Below, in pieces: positions 56,041-64,000 of a stretch of DNA of 64,000 bases. Both the position numbers and the translations under genes were made by a program. The stretch covers positions 3,752,014 through 3,816,013 of the forward strand of contig CM055096.1 of assembly GCA_029204225.1 (NCBI GenBank), given 5' to 3'. Numbering within the stretch: position 1 is the stretch's first letter; each line of letters opens with the position of its first letter. Under the pieces are notes generated by a model. It was not told where the DNA came from and ran no database searches. It saw nothing but the letters and a program-made list of their open reading frames with translations. This stretch comes from Diphasiastrum complanatum (lineage: Eukaryota; Streptophyta; Lycopodiopsida; Lycopodiales; Lycopodiaceae).

Positions 56041-56596
56041 CAAGGTAATCTTACTCTTGATGAGGATGGTTTGGATGTTGAAGATGCAAATGATGATGCT
56101 TTTGTGATGTCTTCATGTATGCTTGCTAATGATGAAGATCTAGATCCATGGTGGATTGATAGTGGAGCAAGTTCACACATGACTTTTCACAAAGAGTACT
56201 TCACTTCTTTGTTGGCATATGGAGATGACAAGAAGGTGATCTACACGGCCAATGATGGTGAGTGTGCAATCAAAGGGATTGGCACAATTCCTGCTTCACT
56301 CTCTAAAAATAGGAATGTTCATTTGGAAGATGTTTTGTTCATTCCATCTATTACCAAGAATTTACTTAATGTGAATCAATTGCTAAGTAAAGACCTCAAA
56401 GTTGAGCTTGATATAGATGCTTTTTACTATGTGAGGGAGCAAGTCATGATAAAGGAGGTGGAGCTTCAACATGTTTCTTGAAGGGAATGTGTAGCTGATA
56501 TCTTCACCAAAGGATTGGGAAAGGACTTGTTTATGAAGCATAGGACATCACTTGGAGTGTTATCAAAGTCCATGCTAAAACTAGTTGAAGAGGGAG
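56041..56596 (+). pseudogene. Copia protease fused in frame to RNase H C-terminus
   Basis: The frame starts before 56071 and shows the protease motif WWIDSGASSHMTFH, then DGECAIKGIGTI and LLNVNQLLSKDLKVELDIDAF. It then passes without a break into the RNase H end YYVREQVMIKEVELQHVS at about 56425. After one stop (TGA at 56479-56481) the C-terminus continues: RECVADIFTKGLGKDLFMKHRTSLGV to KLVEEGV. Pre-integrase, integrase, RT and most of RNase H are deleted. A polypurine tract leads into the LTR at 56597. It belongs to the same family as 26113-26600. Internal deletions of this kind, with ends kept, occur three times in the window. Confidence 0.88.
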
Positions 56597-56990
56597 TGTG
56601 AAAGATTTCAACTAGTTTAGTCATATTTGCTACATTTGTTTATATGGCATTTGAGACCAATTTCATATTAGACTTAGAGTTTGACTTTTCAAAGTTATAT
56701 TAGTCTAAAAGCATTTGAAAAATGTGAAAAATCATATTGCATGAGTTTTAGTAGATTCATAATTGTTAAAGTTTGCATCTCATTCTTAGTGTAGATGCTG
56801 ATTTTTCTACATTGGCAAGATTGGTGAATTGCTTGTTTTTCTGACAAAAGATCATTTTGTAGGTTTGGATCTTAATTGATTTGAAAACTTTCATAGACAC
56901 CTGGGAGAAGGAAGATGATTTGATTATGTAATTTGTAGAGACAAATTGCCCCTGAGTAATAAAGACTTTCCCAATCTCAAAACCCAAATA
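56597..56990 (+). repeat. Copia 3' LTR (right end uncertain)
   Basis: It begins TGTGAAAGATTTCAACTAG after the polypurine tract. The first 150 bp are similar to 26601-26760. No terminal CA with target duplication was identified, so the end is approximate. Confidence 0.6.
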
Positions 56991-57672
56991 GACTTTGATG
57001 ATATAGAATTATAAATGATCAATATTCTTTTAGGATATTGTATGAATTTATTACTTTAATGAATTGAGTAACAGGCATTGATACCTATAGAACTAAGAAT
57101 CTTCTATGAACTATGTTTGATGGTATTATGAACACTGACCTTTCTTTGAAGGGATGTGTAGGTATTCATGAACGTACCTGAAAAATCAGAAGAAGAAGAA
57201 GAAGCCCTCTGGGCTTAAGGACTGATCTCTCTTTGAGGGTATGTGCAAGTACTCGAGAAAGTGCCAGAAGAACAAGAATCGAAACAAGAAGCTTTCTAAG
57301 CTTAAAGACAATAAACAAGAAGGCTTTTGACAAAGTCTTTAATGAAGGCTTAGTAGAGTTTATAAAGAAGGCTTATTACTAAGTCTATAATGAAGGCTAA
57401 GAGGAGTCTATAAAGAACAGGACAAGGCCTAGGGTCTGATCACCCTAGTGACTTTTTCCACCATGATTGAGGATGTGCAATCTCTAGAAAATAAGTGCCA
57501 ATGACCATGATTGAGGATGGGCAACCTCTAGAAAAAAGGGCCTAGGAATTGATGGACATTATGCAAAACAAGATGGACATATACCTTGGCTCTTCCTTAG
57601 GAAGATTGCACTTGGGTGAATTCCCGAGTTGTAACCATGTAAAATTATATGTAAATAAAAATCAAGTTTGAA
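56991..57672. other. Spacer with loose tandem phrases
   Basis: Phrases such as GAAGGCTTA..A(GA)GTCTATAA and TGATTGAGGATG(T/G)GCAA recur between 57170 and 57540. No gene. Confidence 0.4.
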
Positions 57673-57956
57673 CCTTGTACCACCTACCTCCTACTTACTT
57701 TTCCACATGCATTCTAGGCTATTTGACACCTAGAATGAGGTGCCCTCCTACACTCTCACTTCATATGCCAAATCATCATAGTAACTCTCCCAAGCTAATA
57801 CACATCACCCATTCACCCTCTCTAACTAATACACCTCATCCATGCACTCCACTTCACCCTAAGTCCAATTGGAGTCTTCCTCACACCTCATGCACTTGAA
57901 CTTGACACCTCACACACTTTGGAAGGACTCTCCACTCTCTATATAAGTGGAAATGC
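57673..57956 (+). repeat. 284-bp direct repeat, left copy
   Basis: It is nearly identical to 59344-59627, including length. It contains CACTCCA/ACCTCATCCATGCACTCC-rich sequence and a TATA-box-like CTCTATATAAG at about 57937-57946 near its right end. It is either an LTR-like terminal repeat or a promoter-bearing duplication. Confidence 0.88.
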
Positions 57957-58111
57957 ATCCAAGCTCTGCCCATTTGTTGTTTGTTGTGTACAGGTGCTTT
58001 GGAGAAGTGGATTGAGGCATTACCTCAAGGAGGCTATGCTATTTTGTGGATTGCAGGATTTTTGGAGCTCAAACCCTCTTGGATTTCTATCTCTCTTTCA
58101 CATCACACACC

Positions 58112-58115
<4 letters not shown>

Positions 58116-58200
<85 letters not shown>
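58116..58200. repeat. (CT)n microsatellite
   Basis: An uninterrupted CT run of about 85 bp between the left direct repeat and the minisatellite. Confidence 0.97.
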
Positions 58201-58203
<3 letters not shown>

Positions 58204-58261
58204 AAACCATGGTATGCTCTTGATTCTGTTATCCATATGTAAGAATGGTTGATCAGTACCA

Positions 58262-58796
58262 TTGCATGTCAGGCTATTTGTGGCCTATTGTCCATGCATG
58301 TCAGATCTAGAGCTTGCATGTCATATTTGAAGCTTGCATGTCAGGCTATCTGTGGCCTATTGTCCATGCATGTCAGCTTTAGAGCTGGCATGTCATATTT
58401 GAAGCTTGCACGTCAGGCTATCTGTGGCCTATTGTCCATGCATGTCAGATCTAGAGCTTGCATGTCATATTTGAAGCTTGCATGTCAGGCTATCTTTGGC
58501 CTATTGTCCATGCATGTCAGCTCTAGAGCTGGCATGTCAGGCTATCTGTGGCCTATTGTCCATGCATGTCAGATTTAGAGCTTGCATGTCATATTTGAAG
58601 CTTGCATGTCATGCTATCTGTGGCCTATTGTCCATGCATGTCAGATCTAAAGGTTGCATGTCATATTTGAAGCTTGCATGTCAGGCTATCTATGGCCTAA
58701 TGTCCATGCATGTCAGATCAAGAGCTTGTATGTCATATTCGAAGCTTGCAAGTCATGCCATTTGTGGCCAAATGACCATGCATGTCACTTCAGACT
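58262..58796 (+). repeat. 72-bp minisatellite (about 7-8 units)
   Basis: Units begin TGCATGTCAGGCTATCTGTGG and contain CCATGCATGTCAG and GCATGTCATATTTGAAGCT. Starts are near 58264, 58337, 58407, 58479, 58531 (a short 54-bp-type unit), 58603, 58675 and 58747. Because 72 and 54 are multiples of three, all frames stay open for long stretches (24-residue peptide repeats such as ACQAICGLLSMHV). These ORFs follow from the repeat and are not convincing proteins. The CATGCATG core is palindromic. Confidence 0.9.
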
Positions 58797-58895
58797 GTTG
58801 CATGTCAAGAATCTAAGAACCATCATGTTTGCATGTTAAGAATCTAAGATCCATTTTGATTCCATGTCAAGAATCTAAGATCCAACATGATTGCA
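58797..58895 (+). repeat. Short secondary tandem repeat (about 32 bp, 3 units)
   Basis: Units with the consensus CATGTCAAGAATCTAAGATCC directly continue the minisatellite, ending at GCATGTTGAAAGG. Confidence 0.8.
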
Positions 58896-59343
58896 TGTTG
58901 AAAGGATTAAGACTTTTGAAGAAATTTCTATGCTTTTGTTAAGCTAGATATGGAATTAAGATCATTGAAAGGAACTAAGTCTATCATTAAATTGATGTTC
59001 CTACTTTGAGACCCCTATTAGAATCCATTGTATATGTAATTGGCATTGGTAAATTGGATTTGCATAACGACAAGAAAAAAATCCTTCCCGGGAGGGGGGG
59101 GGTCCCCTGGTAGGAAGTCAAACACTTATGACTTAGGTCTTCATTAGATAAGGGGGGGTCCCCATTTTGACCCCTCACTACTTCCACTGATATGTGAATG
59201 AATTTATATAATGCATTGTTTTTCAAGTCTTATTGTTTTTCATTTAAGTTGATTCGAGACTAGATTTATGTGAATGATAAGTCAATTAATCTATTGGCCT
59301 TTGAAAACTTAGGATAGGCCTTCACCCTCGAGTTCACAGTTTT
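58896..59343. other. Spacer inside the direct-repeat unit
   Basis: No gene. A G-rich stretch (runs of 7-9 G at about 59093-59103 and 59150-59160) followed by CCCC stretches lies here. The minus-strand frame across it is a shadow. Confidence 0.4.
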
Positions 59344-59627
59344 CCTTGTACCACCTACCTCCCACCTACTTTTCCACATGCATTCTAGGCTATTTGACAC
59401 CTAGAATGGGACGCCCTCCTACACTCTCACTTTATATGCCAAATCATCATATTAACTCTCCCAAGCTAATACACATCACCCATTTACCCTCTCTAACTAA
59501 TACACCTCATCCATGCACTCCATTTCACCCTAAGTCCAATTGGAGTCTTCCTCACACCTCATGCACTTGAACTTGACACCTCACTCACTTTGGAAGGACT
59601 CTCCACTCTCTATATAATTGAAAATGC
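59344..59627 (+). repeat. 284-bp direct repeat, right copy
   Basis: It has the same length and order as 57673-57956 with few substitutions. TATATAA is retained as CTCTATATAATTG near 59609. Sequence outside both copies differs, so the repeat ends are sharp. Confidence 0.88.
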
Positions 59628-59645
59628 GCCCCACTACCAAGAGGA

Positions 59646-59858
59646 TTGAAGGATGATGTTGTCGTAAAATCGCGTGTGTGGGCGAGCGACAAGGGAAGCT
59701 CAAGGATTGGAGCGACGTGGAGGAACGAAAACGCAACGGTTAGTAGTAGAAATATTCAAGTAGAAGACTTCATACAGAATGCGCAAATGAACGACACGAT
59801 AGTGAGACAAAAATTGCACTATGAAAAAATCAACGGTGAGTACAATAGCTTGAAGTAA
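59646..59858 (+). CDS. Small unrecognised ORF downstream of the direct repeat
   Basis: A 70-residue frame lies about 35 bp past a TATA-bearing repeat. The sequence is hydrophilic with no domain (RVWASDKGSSRIG, VEDFIQNAQMNDTIV). It may be a first exon or chance. Low confidence. Confidence 0.2.
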   Translation: MKDDVVVKSRVWASDKGSSRIGATWRNENATVSSRNIQVEDFIQNAQMNDTIVRQKLHYEKINGEYNSLK

Positions 59859-60122
59859 TAACTTCAACTTGCTGAGCGTGATAACGTTGGCTACAGATAA
59901 CTCTGATTGAAAGAGAGTTTTTTTTTTATTAACTCAAATTAACTCAAAATTAACACTTACATAGCTTAAATCATCTAATATATGGATTTACAAGTGTCGA
60001 AGAAAAAATATCTTACAAGCCTTTAATGCTACAAAGAGAGGGAGCGGAGAGGACAGAGCACCGAGTGGAGCGAGAGAAAAATTAGAAGGTAAAAAAAAAT
60101 CAGGCCAAAGGCAATTACGTGA

Positions 60123-60246
60123 GGTAATGGTCCATTGGTCGGACCATTACCACAAATCATCCGGTCCCCGGACAGCTCGTGGCATCTGCCACTCGCTGCC
60201 AAGTCCCGGATTATTCATGGTAATGGCCCTCCCAATGGCCATTACC
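60123..60246. repeat. Two hairpins with related stems (GGTAATGG)
   Basis: Hairpin 1: GGTAATGGTCC (60123-60133) pairs perfectly with GGACCATTACC (60141-60151) around a 7-nt loop. Hairpin 2: GGTAATGGCC (60219-60228) pairs with GGCCATTACC (60237-60246) around 8 nt. Between them lies TCCGG..CCGGA. The sequence is GC-richer than its surroundings. Confidence 0.85.
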
Positions 60247-62180
60247 TACTACTTAAGAGTAAGACTGATTACCTTGTGTGATCAGTTGAAGGGAGATCCT
60301 TTTGGTCCACGACAACAATATACCATCAAAGCAAATGTAGTGAGCAAAATCATTTTGCCATCTCTTTGAATCATTGCTTCTTTCTTTGATGTCTATCACA
60401 TGTAGGTGTGCTATTGACCTCTCACTTGCTAATTATATTGATCATCGGTTGTGCAGCCTTCTCGGTGATCAGCCTCTTGTGTGTGTGTGTGTGTGTGATC
60501 AAGCTGTGTGTAAGGTAGCTTGATGCTAAACTGCATTGGCTCTTATTTTGTTTGCTAAATTGCATTCCCAAATGTCATTTTTTGGCCGTGATAGGCCCCA
60601 AATGTCTGTATCGCATGTATATAGTACCAAGATCCAAGTCTTGGTGTCCAGGCCATGTAGGCCTCCTTGGTGCCGAGGAGGCATTTGATGATGCCCACGG
60701 GTGCGCTCTCAGTCAGATTTCCAAAAACATTCAATAAGGAGGGTCAGCGCAAACTTCCAGAGATGGCTGCTCTTCATCTTTGGCAGATTGATTGGAAGAT
60801 GCAAATCGATTTAATGGAGTTTCTAATACTGAAGCTCAGGCCCAGATAAAACTTGTGATTTGAAAAGTAAGTCCTAATATCAACAATCAGCAGTATGTAG
60901 CTATTTAAGCAAATGGTCATTCGATCAGACATTGAATCATAATTAGATCTATTGAAAACTAAACTGCATTAACGTATATCTATTGCCTCTGTTGCCAGCG
61001 ATGGTGGGTAATGTCTCAGCTGCCACAAAAGTGCATAAAAATGTGTGTAACCCCTCAGCTGCCACAAAAGTTTTTTGCCTCCTCACTTGATGCAAAACAT
61101 TCCAAAAAAATGCATAATAAGACGTACGAAATTTGGCTCTCTCGCAATGCAATCTTCAGCTCTCTCCCAAGATAGATCCAATCTTTAGCAATGTATCTCA
61201 AGATAGATACTGCAATGAACTAAGCCATTGTTGGCTATTTTAGGGTTTAGTGCACTCTGCTACTTTAGGGTTTATTGCATATATTAAGTACAAAAAAAAA
61301 ATTAGCAACTCATGGACAAAAAAAAATTCTTCCAAAAAGTTTTTTCGTAAAGAAATTTTTGTTTATTATTTATTGAAATGCCAAGCTTGTGATTACATAA
61401 CTTTATTAAGTCAATAAATTTTGCTAGCACGACATGACTTTAAAAATTAGATCATTATTAATATCATGCAATAATCAATATCAAAATTTAAAAATAGTAC
61501 ACTTGAAAATGGCATGCACTTTGTCTAAAATGTTAAACCAACTAATTTATGAAAATGAAAACCTACAAAGTAATATTTGATTAGCTCATAAACTATAAGG
61601 GCTCAAATATGTAGGCTATGAGAACCTACAAAAAATTTCGTAGTAAGTCAATTTAAAAATATGGGCCCATGGTTATTATTGGTTTCCACATGGGAGCCTT
61701 TTAGCACAATAAAGATGTGGTTGTACTGAAATTACGTGGAGGCCTGTTCAGAACAAGCAACTATTTTTAATGTGAGCTACTCATTGTAATCAATAAGCTA
61801 AAACATAGGGGATAGGCAAAATCAAAAAGATTTGTTGAGATCTGTATCTAACATTCAAGCTATGACTGGTAATTAAGGTGATTATAAAACGTGCCGCCCT
61901 ATCAATAAATACGTATTTCGTCTTCATTAATTTCCACATGGGATAATTTTGGCGCAATAAAGATATTAATACAGCTTGTGTATTGTCCTTTAATTTATGT
62001 AATATATTTAATAGAAACAATATGAAAATTACACAATAGATAGTTAATATCAATTAAATATTCTGGGAAGATATTTAATATAATACAACACAATATCAAC
62101 TGAATATATTTCGCAAATTATTCGATCACGATTATAAGATACATAATGCAAGGCAGATTTCACATTCCTTTTATAGAAAT
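60247..62180. other. Region with no recognisable gene
   Basis: A (TG)n run lies at about 60479-60498. Frames at 60552-60849 (plus) have some coding look (CHFLAVIGPKCLYRMYIVPRSKSW), but no family could be named. The rest (61200-62150) is strongly AT-rich and empty. Confidence 0.4.
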
Positions 62181-62192
62181 TGTCCGAATTCT

Positions 62193-64000
62193 TCTTGCAT
62201 TATCTATGCTCACTATTTCTATTGGCATCACAAATGAATGTGTTTCCTCTAGTAGATTGCACTATTGACAGTACTTCTAGTGATAACAGTCTGATTGAGA
62301 TGACTAAATGTTATAATTTGATGGCAGAAGTTGATGTTCAACTAGTAATTCCTCCAAGTGTCTATGATCTTGTGATGAATCTTTCATTATCTAGCAAATT
62401 GCGTAGGTTGTTTCAATTGTGTGGAGCACCATTAAAAGTTTGAGTTACCAACAAGTTATAACATGCAGGGTTTTGATGGAACAGTGAGGCTATCTGATTG
62501 TGCAAGTGGTTTTGTTTGCAATAATCCAAGATGTGGTTATCTAGAATCTTTTGGAACAAAAAAAGCGTCACGTTTCATTGGCAAACTAAAATTTCAGCGT
62601 AGTGTAGGTCAGTTCCCATCCAATGCAAGCAACTTGAGATGTCTTCACTGTGACATTGCTCCAGTTTGCATAAATGTATGCCAAGCAAAAATATACTACT
62701 GCCTTCCAAATGATGTCTTGTACACGAGAATGGCAATACACATTGGCAACCATGACCACAAGATTGGGGAAGGAGCTTCCTATTCAACTAGGTTAGTCGT
62801 TGAGCATACAATCAAACTCCACTTCAACCAAAAGGCCAAAGTCAATCCAAAAACAAATCGCAAATAATATTATATCAAAGAAATTGTTGGGGGTAAATCA
62901 TAACATCATGGACGAATTTGCATTCCATGATCTGTTATCAACATTGGAGCCAACCACCAACAACATAGGGTTAGGCTTTTTTTTTTTTTTTTTTTCATTT
63001 CGTTTTTATATGTTGTTATTGAATATCTATATATATTTTCTCATATTGTTTTGTTCAGATTACATAACTGGATTACCAAAGCCAGAGAGGAGCTACAACC
63101 AGTAGATTTATCCCAAGATATCACAGCCTTGATCTACCTTAAAGAAAATTGCTCTTATGAATTCTTTCATGGTTCGTTGTTCCCTGGGCAGACACATGAC
63201 TTGGATGATAGATGCCATATTCTTGAAATGTAACTACTGGTCCAGCATCTAGGGTTGAGCTGTAATGCAACCTAGACATGACTTGAGTAATGCATGGTTT
63301 TGTTTTGACCATGTTTTTTGAGTCAGAGAGTGGGTGACCATGGCTGCACATATGTGTATGACACAAGGTTAGTATTTCCTATATACATTTTTGGAACGAT
63401 TAATAAATCTCTCATTCGTTTCAAAATATTTAATATTTTGGGCATCTTACAAAGTTGTGTGTTTAATGTTGTGTCCAATCCATGCAAACTATTGCAACAT
63501 GTGAAATGAAGGTGCAAGATGTTAGAGCTCAAGTTCTATTTTGGTGCTTGTTGAATCGCGTAATGTCTGGACATATGGAGTTACCAGTCATATTTAAAGA
63601 ATACATGGCTGATGAAGCCCAGGCAAATTGGATTGCCATTTGTACAGTTTATGGAGACGATCCTAACAAACCTATGGTGGGCCGTGAAAGATCTTGTCTC
63701 TTTCATTTTATGGATAGTGTTTTGTAGATAAAATATTCAACCAAATTTGTAATTGGTGGAAAATTGGAAATGCTTATGGAAATGACTTTCAACAGTTGGA
63801 GGCTTGGTTAGTATGGTGGTACAACATAATACACAAATGGGAAAAATTTATTGTTACGGTAAGGTTGAGTACATATGTTGTTGTAGTTCAATTTAGATGT
63901 GCATTATATTATTTTATTGGTAACATTTTGATGGTTTTGCATATGATGCACCTCAAAGAGGAGTCAACAACACCAATTACAAATTTGTCCGAAGTTGTGC
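62193..64000 (+). pseudogene. Decayed DNA transposase with WRKY/FLYWCH-like zinc finger, runs off the edge
   Basis: An N-terminal piece (MNVFPLVDCTIDS to LFQLCGAPLK, 62237-62440) is followed from about 62463 by a Cys/His module: FVCNNPRCGYLESFG, LRCLHCDIAPVC and IHIGNHDHKIG. This C-C...C-C...H-H arrangement recalls the WRKY-GCM1/FLYWCH fold found in Mutator-like transposases. Further pieces are WITKAREELQPVDL and LYLKEN-type at 63051-63233, then LFWCLLNRVMSGH, EYMADEAQANWIAI, GRERSCLFHFMDSV (63500-63727). In a second frame follows WWKIGNAYGN and EAWLVWWYNI (63770-63850). The order zinc finger, then ADEA, then C..H is that of a DDE transposase. Stops and shifts separate the parts, with a T-run near 62976-62995 inside a likely intron. 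The exact superfamily is uncertain. Confidence 0.5.

Noticed and set aside
58262-58796. CRISPR-like regularly spaced repeat
   Set aside because: Units are contiguous 72-bp copies without unique spacers, in a plant genome: a minisatellite.
58249-58816. Two long overlapping ORFs with 24-residue repeats as a repeat protein gene
   Set aside because: They arise because the repeat length is a multiple of three and lacks stops. Two frames are open at once, which argues against real coding.

Overview
This is nuclear DNA from a land plant with a large, repeat-dense genome. The evidence is Ty1/copia retrotransposons with tRNA-Met primer sites, an En/Spm (CACTA) Tnp2 transposase with GT-AG introns, an L1-type LINE with a CCHC ORF1, plant-type class 3 lipase sequence, and inserted pieces of plastid and mitochondrial genes. 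No close relative can be named from sequence alone. Most of the window is layers of transposable elements, many nested, truncated or fused; ordinary host genes are few and mostly broken. Element and repeat boundaries are read by eye and may be off by a few to tens of bases unless a terminal motif fixes them.

Left part (1-16 kb): two related copia pol fragments meet head-on at about 900. They are followed by an inverted copy of an interspersed repeat ('family A') and a duplicated 5' piece of a class 3 lipase gene. Next come a gag-RT-fused copia remnant, a copia 5' end with a full LTR, primer site and gag that runs into a hairpin-rich tandem repeat, an unrecognised coding remnant, and a patch where plastid rpoC1 and mitochondrial nad4L fragments lie side by side. 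A second family A copy follows.

Middle (16-42 kb): a third family A copy is split by a young, compact copia element (691- and 458-bp LTRs, 5-bp target duplication GTATG) whose 561-codon RT-RNase H frame is uninterrupted. Then come a copia remnant reduced to LTR-RNase H-LTR, the larger lipase locus (frameshifted, nucleophile elbow altered), a roughly 3-kb degenerate tandem array, a fourth family A copy, a copia RT remnant, a decayed coiled-coil gene, a very dense cluster of palindromic GTGGAT/ATCCAC motifs, and a nearly intact three-exon gene of transposon character.

Right part (42-64 kb): Tnp2 exons are interleaved with in-phase exons of a SET-domain-like gene. After them come a LINE that keeps ORF1 and endonuclease but lost its reverse transcriptase, a complete copia 3' LTR, a MITE-like inverted-repeat element, one open 221-codon unknown ORF, a copia element with protease fused in frame to RNase H, a pair of 284-bp direct repeats enclosing a 72-bp minisatellite, and a decayed transposase with a WRKY/FLYWCH-like zinc finger running off the right edge.

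The best candidates for something undescribed are the palindrome cluster with its linked gene (39.2-42.96 kb), the SET-like gene interleaved with Tnp2 (44.0-48.3 kb), and the direct-repeat/minisatellite unit (57.67-59.63 kb).
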